Assembly: GCA_045616685.1 (NCBI GenBank)
Contig: JAZLHF010000015.1
Span: 1-25,932 of the forward strand
Direction of reading: 5' to 3'
DNA length: 25,932 bases
From: UBA1764 sp045616685
Lineage (GTDB): Bacteria > Bacillota > Clostridia > Peptostreptococcales > Anaerovoracaceae
This document shows, piece after piece, positions 8,285-17,416 of this stretch. How positions within the stretch are numbered: the stretch's first letter is position 1; each line of letters begins with the position of its first letter. The notes under the pieces are model-generated. The model had not been told where the DNA came from. It saw only the letters and a list, made by a program, of their open reading frames with translations, and did not search any database. Made by a program: the position numbers and the translations under genes.

Positions 8285-8304
8285 CCGTGTCAAGGTTGAC
8301 ACGG
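8285..8304. promoter_or_regulatory. Perfect palindrome at the transcription start of the CYTH gene
   Basis: Arms CCGTGTCAA (8285-8293) and TTGACACGG (8296-8304) are exact inverted copies around a 2-bp centre. The element begins at the predicted +1 and ends inside the ribosome site GGAGGA (8303-8308). As DNA it could be an operator for a dimeric repressor. As RNA it would form an 8-bp stem with loop AGGU at the very 5' end of the mRNA. Confidence 0.6.
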
Positions 8305-8311
8305 AGGAAAT

Positions 8312-8932
8312 ATGGAACAAGAAATGAAATATGCTATTCCTTCCAAAGAAATAGCAGATCAAATATGGGAAGATGACTTTATTGGCAAGTTCTGCGACGA
8401 GTCAACTCGCGAGACCTTGGTTATGAAGGCAATCTACTTTGATACAGAAGATAGAGTTCTTTCTAATAATAATATGACTGTTCGAGTACGTGGTGAAAGC
8501 GATCACAAGTTCGCCACTCTTAAATGGGGTGGATGCAGCTCAAACGGCTTCCATGAAAGAAAAGAAATCAACATCCCTGTTAATGATGAAAGCTTTATTG
8601 CTCCGGCAGCTGATATGTTCAAAGACAGCGAAGATGGAACAGTACTTTTAGACCTTATTGGTCAGAAGCCTCTCTTAAATCTTTTAGAAATGAGATATTT
8701 AAGACGTAAAGCTAGACTTAACTATAAGGATAGTTTAGTAGAACTTTCAATTGACTGTGGAGATATCATCACAGATAAAGGCAACGTCCCTATCCTCGAA
8801 CTCGAGCTTGAACTTCTTGTGGGAAACGTTGCAGACCTTAAAGCTTTAGGTGAAGAATTCATAAATCATTTTGATCTTACACCTGAAGATAGATCAAAAT
8901 TTGCAAGAGGCCTTGCAAAACTTGATGAATAA
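8312..8932 (+). CDS. CYTH-domain (triphosphate tunnel metalloenzyme) protein
   Basis: CYTH proteins bind triphosphates and divalent metal in a tunnel of charged residues; bacterial members include inorganic triphosphatases and class IV adenylate cyclases, so the exact substrate cannot be named. The 206-residue product begins with the diagnostic ExExK motif (Glu2, Glu4, Lys6). The rest of the tunnel pattern is visible: Arg58 and Arg60 in TVRVRG, Lys71 in LKWGG, Arg129 and Arg131-132, and the acidic strand ELELEL at 163-168. There is no CHAD or cyclase extension. It is a single-gene unit with its own promoter, a palindrome over the start of transcription, a GGAGGA ribosome site, and a strong terminator. 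Confidence 0.85.
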   Translation: MEQEMKYAIPSKEIADQIWEDDFIGKFCDESTRETLVMKAIYFDTEDRVLSNNNMTVRVRGESDHKFATLKWGGCSSNGFHERKEINIPVNDESFIAPAADMFKDSEDGTVLLDLIGQKPLLNLLEMRYLRRKARLNYKDSLVELSIDCGDIITDKGNVPILELELELLVGNVADLKALGEEFINHFDLTPEDRSKFARGLAKLDE

Positions 8933-8948
8933 CTAAATACAAAAATCA

Positions 8949-8978
8949 AAAGAGCTCTGGCATTTGCCAGAGCTCTTT
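8949..8978. terminator. Strong terminator shared by the convergent CYTH gene and nifJ
   Basis: A perfect 13-bp stem (8949-8961 with 8966-8978) closes a 4-nt ATTT loop between two convergent genes. On the minus strand it is followed by a clear T-rich tail (TTTTGATTTTTG). The plus-strand tail is less T-rich, so it is best for nifJ and probably works both ways. Confidence 0.9.
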
Positions 8979-9009
8979 CATATTTAATTTCTTGTTGAGA
9001 TCGGAGAAA

Positions 9010-12000
9010 TTATTCTGTTTCGCCGTAAACCTGAGCAGCCATTCTCTTATAACCTTCAAGTCTTTCCTTAGCGTTAGCTTCTGCCTGAACGAACAGCCCT
9101 TCTGCTTCTGCTGGGAATTCCTTAGCTAAGCTGCTGTAACGAACCTGATCCATAATGAATTCTCTGAAAGATGCTGTTGGTTCTTTACTGTCAAGTGTAA
9201 ATGGATTCTGACCTGCCTGTTTAAGGAGTGGGTTGAATCTGAACAGATGCCAGTAACCGCATGCAACTGCCTTCTTTTCATTTGTCTGAGTTTCGCTCAT
9301 GCCCTGCTTAATACCGTGGTTAATACATGGAGCGTAGCAGATAATGAGGGATGGTCCGTCGTAAGCTTCTGCTTCCTTAACAGCTTTTAAGAACTGGTTC
9401 TTATCAGCACCCATAGCACACTGTGCAACGTATACGTAACCGTATGTTGCTGCAATCATGCCGAGATCCTTCTTTTTAATTCTCTTACCAGAAGCTGCGA
9501 ACTTAGCAATAGCACCAACTGGAGTTGCCTTTGAAGACTGTCCACCTGTGTTGGAGTAAACTTCTGTATCAAATACGAGAACATTGATGTCTTCGCCTGA
9601 TGCAAGAGTATGATCTAATCCGCCAAAGCCGATATCATATGACCAGCCGTCACCACCGAGGCACCATACTGATCTCTTAACGAGGTAGTCCTTCTTATCA
9701 GTAATATTCTTAGCAAGCTTCTTAGCTTCGCCTGCAAGCTTAGCAGCCTTAAGTGTTTCATACATAGCTTCTGATGTAGCTCTTGTTGTTTCTCCATCCT
9801 TGAAACCATCAAGCCAAGCCTGAACTGCATCCTTAACCTTTACGTCATTTGTAAGAGTAACGAGCTTTTCTGCCCATTCCTTAACCTGGTTACGAATCTG
9901 CTTTACGCCGTGTGCCATACCAAGACCATATTCAGCGTTATCTTCAAAGAGCGAGTTGCCCCATGATGGGCCGTGGCCATTTTCATCTGTTGTATATGGC
10001 ATTGATGGAGCTGAACCACCCCAAATTGATGAGCAACCTGTTGCGTTAGCAATCATCATTCTGTCGCCGAAGAGCTGTGTGATGACCTTAATATATGGTG
10101 TTTCACCGCAACCTGCGCAAGCACCAGAGAATTCGAAGTATGGCTTAATAAACTGTGAACCCTTTACAGAGTACTTATCCATGAGGCCTGCTTTCTGTGA
10201 TACAGATACGCCGTATTCCCAGTTAGCTGCTTCTGCTTCCTGTGTGCCAAGTGGCTTCATTGTGAGAGCTTTTTCCTTAGCTGGGCAAGCATCTACGCAG
10301 TTGCTGCAACCGAGACAGTCAAGAACGCCAACCTGCATTCTGTACTGGAGTCCTTCGAATCCCTTACCAGATGCCTGGATTGTCTTGAATCCTTCTGGAG
10401 CAGCCTTGGTCTCTTCTGCATTGAGCAGAACTGGTCTAATGCAAGCATGTGGGCAAACAAATGCGCACTGGTTGCATTGAATACACTTTGTAGCATCCCA
10501 TTCTGGAACGAATGCAGAAACGCCTCTCTTTTCGTAAGCAGATGTGCCTACTGGGAAGTGACCGTCTTCATAACCCTTTGTGAATGTTGATACTGGAATC
10601 CTGTCGCCTTCCTGTCTATTTACAGGAACTACTACGTCCTTAATGAATGCTGGAACCTTAGCAGCAGCAACCTTCTTATCCTTAGCTGTCTTCCATGATT
10701 CTGGGACTTTTACAAGATGAAGTCCGCTAACGCCTGCATCTACTGCAGCCTTGTTCATGTTAACAACCTTTTCACCCTTCTTACCATATGTGTTTTCGAT
10801 CGAAGACTTTAAGTAGTTAACAGCATCCTTTTCTGGAATAACCTTTGAGAGATGGAAGAATGCCATCTGCATAATCATGTTAATTCTATTACCAAGACCT
10901 ATTTCCTGGCCGAGCTTTGTTCCGTTGATTGTGTAGAACTTAATATCGTTGTTAGCGATATACTGCTTCAGGCTTGCTGGAAGATGTTCTTCTAATTCAG
11001 CATCTGACCAAACTGTATTGAGAAGGAATGTGCCACCCTTCTTTAAGCCGGCAATTGTATCATACATATGAACATATGCCTGGTTGTGTACAGCTACATA
11101 GTCAGGAGCTGTGATGAGGTAAGTTGACTGAATCTTCTTCTTACCAAATCTTAAGTGGGACATTGTTACACCACCAGACTTCTTTGAGTCATAGTTGAAG
11201 TAACCCTGAGCATAAAGCTCTGTATTGTCACCGATAATCTTAATAGCTTGTTTGTTAGCACCTACTGTACCATCAGAACCGAGACCCCAGAACTTGCAGC
11301 ATGTTGTGCCAGCTGGTTCTGTAACAATACCAGGAATTTCTTCAAGAGATGTTTTATAAACATCATCGTGAATACCAAGTGTGCAGTTGTGCTTTGTATC
11401 CTTTGCCTTTAAGTTAGCATATACAGCAGCAATCATACCAGGAGTTGTATCCTTTGAACCAAGACCATATCTTACTGCATAAATCTTTGGAGCTCCCTTT
11501 TCACCATAGTACATTGTCTTAAGGTCCATAAAGAGAGGATCACCAATAGCACCTGGTTCCTTAGTTCTATCAAGAGCAGCAATCTTCTTTACTGTTGCAG
11601 GAAGAACCTTCTTTAAATGTTCTGGAGCCCATGGTCTGTAAAGTCTAACCTTAACAAGACCAATCTTTTCACCCTTCTTAACCATTACGTTAAGATATTC
11701 TTCGATACATTCGCAAACAGAACCCATAGCTACGATAACATACTTAGCGTCCTTAGCACCTACATAATCGAAGAGGTGATACTTTCTGCCGATTTCTTTA
11801 CCGAGTTTGTCCATGTATGTCTGAACAATCTTTGGAATAGCATCATAATATTTCTGTGCAGCTTCACGAGCCTGGAAGAAAATATCTGGGTTCTGAGCTG
11901 TACCACGAATTACTGGATGCTCAGGATTCAGAGACTTAGCTCTAAACTCTTCTACCTTCTTCATGTTGATTAACTTCTTGTAAACTTCATAATCAACAAC

Positions 12001-12552
12001 TTCTACCTTCTGAACTTCGTGTGATGTTCTGAAACCATCAAAGAAGTGGAGGAATGGAACGCTGCCTTCAATTGAAGCGAGATGTGCAACACCTGCTAAG
12101 TCCATAACTTCCTGTACTGAAGATGAACAAAGCATTGCGAAACCTGTCTGACGGCAAGCCATAACGTCGGAGTGATCACCGAAAATACAAAGAGCGTGAG
12201 CAGCAAGTGTTCTTGCAGAAACGTGGAAAACGCCTGGAAGAAGTTCGCCTGCAATCTTGTACATGTTAGGGATCATAAGAAGAAGACCTTGAGATGCAGT
12301 ATAAGTTGTTGTTAAAGCACCAGCAGCAAGTGAACCGTGAACGGCACCTGATGCACCAGCTTCAGACTGCATTTCTACAACCTTAACCTTCTGTCCGAAA
12401 ATGTTTGTTGAACCATGGGCAGCCATATCATCAACTGTTTCTGCCATAGGTGAGGATGGTGTAATTGGATAAATAGCAGCTACTTCTGTAAATGCATATG
12501 ATACATAACCAGCAGCTGTGTTACCATCCATTGTCTTAAACTTTTTTGCCAT
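9010..12552 (-). CDS. nifJ: Pyruvate:ferredoxin (flavodoxin) oxidoreductase
   Basis: Single-chain PFOR that oxidises pyruvate with CoA to acetyl-CoA and CO2 and reduces ferredoxin, the hub of clostridial fermentation; oxygen-sensitive and cytosolic. In the 1180-residue product the N-terminal domain has YPITPSSPMAE. Two [4Fe-4S] ferredoxin motifs follow (Cys690, 693, 696, 700 and Cys746, 749, 752, 756). Cysteines 812 and 815 in CAGCGET bind part of the proximal cluster, and the thiamine diphosphate region GDGWSYDIGFGG and the NTGGQSSKATP string come after. The start is set at 12552 by an AAGGAGA site (12558-12564). The frame is open 34 codons further, but that part runs across the promoter. 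Transcribed alone from a near-consensus promoter and ended by a strong hairpin. Confidence 0.97.
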   Translation of the reverse strand: MAKKFKTMDGNTAAGYVSYAFTEVAAIYPITPSSPMAETVDDMAAHGSTNIFGQKVKVVEMQSEAGASGAVHGSLAAGALTTTYTASQGLLLMIPNMYKIAGELLPGVFHVSARTLAAHALCIFGDHSDVMACRQTGFAMLCSSSVQEVMDLAGVAHLASIEGSVPFLHFFDGFRTSHEVQKVEVVDYEVYKKLINMKKVEEFRAKSLNPEHPVIRGTAQNPDIFFQAREAAQKYYDAIPKIVQTYMDKLGKEIGRKYHLFDYVGAKDAKYVIVAMGSVCECIEEYLNVMVKKGEKIGLVKVRLYRPWAPEHLKKVLPATVKKIAALDRTKEPGAIGDPLFMDLKTMYYGEKGAPKIYAVRYGLGSKDTTPGMIAAVYANLKAKDTKHNCTLGIHDDVYKTSLEEIPGIVTEPAGTTCCKFWGLGSDGTVGANKQAIKIIGDNTELYAQGYFNYDSKKSGGVTMSHLRFGKKKIQSTYLITAPDYVAVHNQAYVHMYDTIAGLKKGGTFLLNTVWSDAELEEHLPASLKQYIANNDIKFYTINGTKLGQEIGLGNRINMIMQMAFFHLSKVIPEKDAVNYLKSSIENTYGKKGEKVVNMNKAAVDAGVSGLHLVKVPESWKTAKDKKVAAAKVPAFIKDVVVPVNRQEGDRIPVSTFTKGYEDGHFPVGTSAYEKRGVSAFVPEWDATKCIQCNQCAFVCPHACIRPVLLNAEETKAAPEGFKTIQASGKGFEGLQYRMQVGVLDCLGCSNCVDACPAKEKALTMKPLGTQEAEAANWEYGVSVSQKAGLMDKYSVKGSQFIKPYFEFSGACAGCGETPYIKVITQLFGDRMMIANATGCSSIWGGSAPSMPYTTDENGHGPSWGNSLFEDNAEYGLGMAHGVKQIRNQVKEWAEKLVTLTNDVKVKDAVQAWLDGFKDGETTRATSEAMYETLKAAKLAGEAKKLAKNITDKKDYLVKRSVWCLGGDGWSYDIGFGGLDHTLASGEDINVLVFDTEVYSNTGGQSSKATPVGAIAKFAASGKRIKKKDLGMIAATYGYVYVAQCAMGADKNQFLKAVKEAEAYDGPSLIICYAPCINHGIKQGMSETQTNEKKAVACGYWHLFRFNPLLKQAGQNPFTLDSKEPTASFREFIMDQVRYSSLAKEFPAEAEGLFVQAEANAKERLEGYKRMAAQVYGETE

Positions 12553-12600
12553 ATTTTTCTCCTTCTCAACTAAAAAAATTGGACATAAAAATACATATTT

Positions 12601-12629
12601 ATTGTATAACTTTGCGAAAAATATATCAA
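12601..12629 (-). promoter_or_regulatory. nifJ promoter
   Basis: On the minus strand TTGATA (12624-12629) and TACAAT (12601-12606) are spaced by 17 bp, each one base from consensus. The predicted start lies about 42 nt before the nifJ ATG. A second TATAAT-like string further upstream has no matching -35. Confidence 0.7.
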
Positions 12630-12658
12630 TTATATACGCCCAAAAAGTTCCCATTTTG

Positions 12659-12667
12659 TGCTATTAT
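12659..12667 (+). promoter_or_regulatory. Possible extended -10 for the methyltransferase-ABC operon
   Basis: The plus strand reads TGCTATTAT, an extended -10, only 10 bp before the ATG at 12678. If used, transcription would begin at about 12673-12675 and the mRNA would have almost no leader. No Shine-Dalgarno string precedes the ATG, which fits that reading. Confidence 0.4.
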
Positions 12668-12677
12668 TTTTAATGTC

Positions 12678-13790
12678 ATGAAGAATTATGAACTAATCGC
12701 TACAACTACATTTGGACTCGAGGCCGTAGCCAAGAGAGAAATCGAGGCCCTAGGCTATAAAATCACAGATAGCCGTGATGGTCGGCTTACCTATGAAGGT
12801 GATGCCAGAGCCCTTGTCCGCTCTAACCTTTGGCTAAGAACAGTCGACAGAGTCTACATCAAAATGGCAGAATTTAAAGCTCTCAGCTTTGAAGACTTAT
12901 TCCAAAACGTAATAAAAATAGCCTGGAAGAAATTTCTTCCAGAAGATGCCAATTTCATAATTGTCGGCACATCAGCAAAATCTCAGCTTCATTCAGTACC
13001 AGCTTGCCAAAGTATAATTGAAAAAGCTATCGTAAAATCCATGGGCCAAGAATGGTGCAACAAGAAAGGCGCGCGCTATACAATTAGATTTATGCTTCAA
13101 AAAGATTTATGCACCATAATGATGGATAGCTCCGGCGCAGGACTGCACAAGCGAGGCTATAGAGTTATGGACGTAGCAGCTCCAATTAAAGAAACTTTGG
13201 CATCTGCAATGGTGCAACTAAGTTTTTTTAAACCAGGAAGACTGTTGGTCGATCCTTTTTGCGGATCGGGAACAATTGCAATTGAAGCAGCAATGCTTGC
13301 TAAAAATATTGCGCCGGGACTTAATAGAGACTTTGACTCAAGACATTGGGATATCATTCCTGAAGCGCTTTGGAAAGAAGAAAAAGAAAAAGCCTATAAA
13401 GCAATTGATACTGATGTTAAGTTTGTAATTAAAGCATCAGACATAGATTCAAAAGCAATTAAAGCTGCAAAAGAAAATGCAATTGAAGCTGGCGTTGATG
13501 ATTGCATTGAATTTAAAGTTTTAGACGCAAAAAATCTCATAGCAGATTGTGAACATGGAATAATAGTAACAAACCCACCATATGGAATACGTATTGGTGA
13601 TCAAACAGAAAACTTTCAGCTTTATTCAAGCTTAAAGGAGTATATATACTTGAACCCTACTTGGTCTTTATTCCTCATTACAGCAGATAAAGAATTCGAG
13701 ACTCAATTTGGGAGAAAAGCAGATCGAAGAAGAAAACTGTATAACGGCCGCATAGAGACTTGTTACTATCAGTATTACGGGGAGAAATAA
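12678..13790 (+). CDS. THUMP-domain class I SAM-dependent RNA methyltransferase (RlmL/YpsC family)
   Basis: Family members methylate N2 of guanine in 23S rRNA using S-adenosylmethionine; the exact site here is not known. In the 370-residue product the N-terminal part (about 1-160) is the ferredoxin-like plus THUMP RNA-binding region. The Rossmann methyltransferase follows, with the SAM-binding motif DPFCGSGT at 192-199 and the catalytic motif NPPY at 299-302. The start at 12678 is chosen because MKNYELIATTTFGLEA matches the family N-terminus; the 44 codons open upstream cross the divergent nifJ promoter. There is no visible ribosome site. The stop is 3 bp from the next gene, so it heads an operon with the ABC exporter. 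Confidence 0.88.
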   Translation: MKNYELIATTTFGLEAVAKREIEALGYKITDSRDGRLTYEGDARALVRSNLWLRTVDRVYIKMAEFKALSFEDLFQNVIKIAWKKFLPEDANFIIVGTSAKSQLHSVPACQSIIEKAIVKSMGQEWCNKKGARYTIRFMLQKDLCTIMMDSSGAGLHKRGYRVMDVAAPIKETLASAMVQLSFFKPGRLLVDPFCGSGTIAIEAAMLAKNIAPGLNRDFDSRHWDIIPEALWKEEKEKAYKAIDTDVKFVIKASDIDSKAIKAAKENAIEAGVDDCIEFKVLDAKNLIADCEHGIIVTNPPYGIRIGDQTENFQLYSSLKEYIYLNPTWSLFLITADKEFETQFGRKADRRRKLYNGRIETCYYQYYGEK

Positions 13791-13793
13791 CAT

Positions 13794-15530
13794 ATGATTG
13801 AAATGGCAAAGCGCCTGTCAAAATGCATAAGAGAATATAAATTCCTCAGCATCATTTCGCCAATACTTGTTCTTGGTGAAGTGGTGCTTGAAGTTTTAAT
13901 TCCTTATTATATGGCAGACCTAATCGACAAAGGAATAGAAGTCGGCAATATGGACTTTATCGTCAGCTGCGGAATAAAGCTTGCCATATTTGCTATCTTA
14001 TCCTTGGCTCTTGGCGCTCTTGGCGCGATTACATCGACTAAAGCATCAGCAGGATTTGCAAAAAATCTTACCCACGATATGTATCATCATATTCAGGAGT
14101 TCTCTTTTGCAAATATCGATAAGTTCTCAACTGCAGGACTTACAACAAGACTTACAACGGATGTGTCTAATGTACAAATAGCATTCCAAATGCTTATAAG
14201 AGGCGCAATGAGAGCCCCTTCTATGCTCATTTTCACACTAATAATGGCATTTAGAGTAAATGGCAAACTTCCATTTGTATTTACTATACTTATTCCTATC
14301 CTTGGCATTGGTTTATTTGTAATCTTTAAATATGCTATGCCACTCTTTGAAAAGGTATTTAAACTTTATGACAAGTTAAACAATGTAGTTCAAGAGAACC
14401 TGAGAGGAATCCGAGTCGTAAAAGCCTTTGTAAGAGAGAAATACGAAACAGAAAAATTTAAGGCTGCATCAAAAGAAATGTATGATACCAACTTAAAGGC
14501 AGAATACATTCTGGCTGCAATGATGCCATTAATGCAAACTTCAACATATCTTTGCACTATTCTTATTTCTTGGTTTGGTGCAAAACTTGTAATATCTTCT
14601 GCACTAACTACTGGCCAGCTCATGAGCCTTATGACTTATATCATGCAAATTTTAATCAGCCTGATATTCCTTTCAATGATTATCATGATGAGTTCTATCG
14701 CTGTTGCCGCAGGAAAAAGAATTACAGAAGTGCTTGATGAAGAACCTGATATTAAAAATAATGCAAGCCCTATTACCGAAATCAATTCGGGCTCAATTAA
14801 ATTTGAAGATGTCAGCTTTGCATATCCAAATTGCAAAAATTGCTTAACTAATATTAATCTTGAAATTAAATCAGGACAAACTATCGGCATCATCGGAGGA
14901 ACTGGTTCTGGTAAGACAAGCCTTGTTCAGCTTATTCCTCGTCTTTATGATGCAAATAGCGGAAAAGTTTTAGTAGATGGCAAAGACGTAAAAGATATCG
15001 ATATTAAAGTCCTTAGATCTTCCGTTTCTATGGTTCTTCAAAAGAACATTCTATTTGCAGGAACCATAAAAGAAAACCTTATCTGGGGCAAAGAAGATGC
15101 AAGTGATGAAGAAATAAAAGCTGCTTGTATCGCCGCAGAAGCTGATGGTTTTATTAATGAATTTAAAGAAGGATACAATTACATGTTAGACCAGGGCGGC
15201 GCAAACCTTTCAGGAGGACAACGACAAAGAGTCTGCATTGCAAGAGCGCTGATTGCAAAGCCTAAGATTTTAATTTTAGATGACTCCACATCTGCTGTTG
15301 ACACAGCAACAGATGCAAGAATTAGAAAAGCATTTAAAGAAACCCTCCATGATACAACAAAACTAATTATCGCCCAAAGAATTTCATCCGTTAAGGATGC
15401 AGATTTAATTGTCGTAATTGATGGCGGTCAGATTAATGGTATTGGAACTCACGAAGAGCTTTTAGATACTAATGAAATCTACCGTGAAGTTTACGAAGCA
15501 CAGACAAAGGACGGTGATTTCGATGCCTAG
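13794..15530 (+). CDS. ABC exporter half-transporter with degenerate catalytic site (NBD1 of a heterodimer)
   Basis: Type IV (ABCB-like) exporter subunit of 578 residues: six membrane helices in about 15-310, then a nucleotide-binding domain. Walker A GGTGSGKT is at 368-375 and an intact signature LSGGQ at 472-476. The Walker B reads LILDDSTSAVD with Asp497 where the catalytic glutamate should be, and the switch-loop histidine is Gln528 (IIAQR). This is the pattern of the degenerate subunit in heterodimeric exporters such as BmrC/BmrD and TM287/288. A GGGGAG site precedes the start. The gene follows the methyltransferase after 3 bp and overlaps the partner by 8 bases. The substrate (drug, lipid or peptide) cannot be told from sequence. 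Confidence 0.93.
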   Translation: MIEMAKRLSKCIREYKFLSIISPILVLGEVVLEVLIPYYMADLIDKGIEVGNMDFIVSCGIKLAIFAILSLALGALGAITSTKASAGFAKNLTHDMYHHIQEFSFANIDKFSTAGLTTRLTTDVSNVQIAFQMLIRGAMRAPSMLIFTLIMAFRVNGKLPFVFTILIPILGIGLFVIFKYAMPLFEKVFKLYDKLNNVVQENLRGIRVVKAFVREKYETEKFKAASKEMYDTNLKAEYILAAMMPLMQTSTYLCTILISWFGAKLVISSALTTGQLMSLMTYIMQILISLIFLSMIIMMSSIAVAAGKRITEVLDEEPDIKNNASPITEINSGSIKFEDVSFAYPNCKNCLTNINLEIKSGQTIGIIGGTGSGKTSLVQLIPRLYDANSGKVLVDGKDVKDIDIKVLRSSVSMVLQKNILFAGTIKENLIWGKEDASDEEIKAACIAAEADGFINEFKEGYNYMLDQGGANLSGGQRQRVCIARALIAKPKILILDDSTSAVDTATDARIRKAFKETLHDTTKLIIAQRISSVKDADLIVVIDGGQINGIGTHEELLDTNEIYREVYEAQTKDGDFDA

Positions 15531-17412
15531 ACCAAGCGGAGCAACTCAAGGAAAAATTAAGCTTGATAAGAATTCACTTAAAACTGCAGTAATAATGTTC
15601 TCCTTTATCAGAGGAAAGAACTTGTTCTTCTTTATCTTTGCATTGCTTGGGACTGCCATTGCTGCATTTGTTAGTGTTCGCTCTAATTTATTCTTGCAGA
15701 CTTTAATTGATGATTTTATCGGTCCATTAAAGGGGCAAATAAACCCAGATTTAAGCGGTCTTATAGGAGCAATACTCAAGATTGGATCATTATATCTGCT
15801 ATCAATAGTTGTAGTTTTACTTTACAACTTGGCATTAGCAAGAGTAACCCATGGAGTGCTTAAAGATATTAGAGATACTATGTTTGCTCACATGCAAACA
15901 CTTCCTGTTAGATTCTTTGATACAAACTCAACAGGAAACTTAATGAGCAGATATACAAACGATATCGATACAATGAGACAGATGCTTTCACAGAGTCTGC
16001 CGCAAGTGCTCTCAAGCATGTTTAGCATAGTAATGATACTTATCGCTATGATACAGCTTAGCTGGAGATTAACGCTTGTTGTTCTTTGTTTTGTGGCTTT
16101 AATGTATACCATAACAATGACTATTGGCGGTAAATCGGCAATGTACTTTAAAGCCAGACAGAAGTCTCTTGGACAAATGAATGGTTATATTGAAGAAATG
16201 ATTAATGGCCAAAAGGTTATCAAAGTATTCAACCATGAAAAACAGGCCAAAAAAGATTTTGATGAAAGAAATGAAGATCTCTGTGAAAAAACAGGTAAAG
16301 CTAACAGCTATGCGATGTTAATTATGCCTATCACAGCACAATTAGGGAACCTTCAGTATGTCGTACTTGCTGCAGTTGGTGGATTCCTTGCACTTCATGG
16401 CACTGGAAATATGACACTTGGAATGATAGCTTCTTTCCTGCTTCTTTCAAAAAACTTTAATCAACCAGTATCTCAAATTACCCAGCAAATTAACTCTGTT
16501 GTGATGGCACTTGCCGGTGCGCAAAGAGTATTCGATTTGATGGACGAAAAATCTGAACAAGATTATGGAACAGTATCACTCGTTCAAGCTAAAGAAGAAA
16601 ACGGAAAACTCGTCGAATCGGAAAAATTTACATCAAAGTGGGCTTGGAAAATTCCAACAGAAAATGGCTTTGCATATAAAGAAGTTAAAGGCGATATCAG
16701 AATGAACAATCTTGACTTTGGATACACAAAGGATAAAACAGTCCTTCATGACATATCTCTCTTTGCAAAGCCAGGTCAAAAGATTGCCTTTGTAGGTTCT
16801 ACCGGAGCAGGTAAAACTACTATTACAAATGTAATTAATCGTTTCTACTATGTTCCAAAGGGATGCGTTACATTTGATGGAATTGATATAAATGATATTA
16901 AAAAACCTGATTTAAGAGCTTGCCTTGGACAAGTTCTGCAAGACACCAACCTATTCACAGGAACTATTAGAGAAAACATTAGATATGGTAGATTAAATGC
17001 CACAGATAGGGCTGTAGAAGAAGCTGCGAAATTAGCTAATGCAGATCAGTTTATCAAACTTCTGCCAGATGGTTATGATACGGTAATTAACGGTACCGGA
17101 TCACAACTCTCGCAAGGGCAATGCCAGCTGCTATCAATTGCACGGTCTGCAATTAAAGACCCTCCTGTGATGATACTTGATGAAGCAACATCGTCTATCG
17201 ACACAAGAACTGAAAGACTTGTTCAAGAAGGAATGGATCGCTTAATGAGCGGCAGAACAACATTCGTAATTGCTCACAGGCTTTCAACAATTCAAGACTC
17301 AAATGCAATTATGGTTCTTGAAAATGGCAAAATCATCGAACGAGGTGATCACGACGATCTTATAGCTCAGCGTGGTCGCTACTACGAACTATATACTGGG
17401 AATAAAGCTTAA
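15523..17412 (+). CDS. ABC exporter half-transporter with canonical catalytic site (NBD2 of a heterodimer)
   Basis: Partner subunit of 629 residues: six membrane helices (about 20-335), a linker insertion of about 45 residues (345-390), then the nucleotide-binding domain. Walker A GSTGAGKT is at 425-432, Walker B MILDEATS has catalytic Glu554, and switch-loop His585 is intact. The signature is altered to LSQGQ at 529-533. Combined with the partner, this gives one working ATP site (this Walker A/B with the partner LSGGQ) and one degenerate site. The start MPRPSG at 15523 overlaps the upstream gene by 8 bases with an AAGGA string in front; the frame is open 17 codons further upstream but inside the partner gene. 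Ends just before a long palindrome. Confidence 0.93.
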   Translation: MPRPSGATQGKIKLDKNSLKTAVIMFSFIRGKNLFFFIFALLGTAIAAFVSVRSNLFLQTLIDDFIGPLKGQINPDLSGLIGAILKIGSLYLLSIVVVLLYNLALARVTHGVLKDIRDTMFAHMQTLPVRFFDTNSTGNLMSRYTNDIDTMRQMLSQSLPQVLSSMFSIVMILIAMIQLSWRLTLVVLCFVALMYTITMTIGGKSAMYFKARQKSLGQMNGYIEEMINGQKVIKVFNHEKQAKKDFDERNEDLCEKTGKANSYAMLIMPITAQLGNLQYVVLAAVGGFLALHGTGNMTLGMIASFLLLSKNFNQPVSQITQQINSVVMALAGAQRVFDLMDEKSEQDYGTVSLVQAKEENGKLVESEKFTSKWAWKIPTENGFAYKEVKGDIRMNNLDFGYTKDKTVLHDISLFAKPGQKIAFVGSTGAGKTTITNVINRFYYVPKGCVTFDGIDINDIKKPDLRACLGQVLQDTNLFTGTIRENIRYGRLNATDRAVEEAAKLANADQFIKLLPDGYDTVINGTGSQLSQGQCQLLSIARSAIKDPPVMILDEATSSIDTRTERLVQEGMDRLMSGRTTFVIAHRLSTIQDSNAIMVLENGKIIERGDHDDLIAQRGRYYELYTGNKA

Positions 17413-17416
17413 AACA

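Noticed and set aside
8127..8311. CtsR or CIRCE heat-shock operator before tig
   Set aside because: Neither the tandem GGTCAAA-type heptads nor the TTAGCACTC/GAGTGCTAA repeat is present.
9956..10480. Long plus-strand open frame inside nifJ
   Set aside because: It is the mirror of a conserved PFOR coding region, with low-complexity antisense translation and no ribosome site.
12553..12654. N-terminal extension of the nifJ frame by 34 codons
   Set aside because: The added residues do not resemble PFOR, the stretch holds the nifJ promoter, and a good ribosome site points to the ATG at 12552.
12546..12677. N-terminal extension of the methyltransferase frame by 44 codons
   Set aside because: It runs through the divergent nifJ promoter and into the nifJ start; the family N-terminus begins at 12678.
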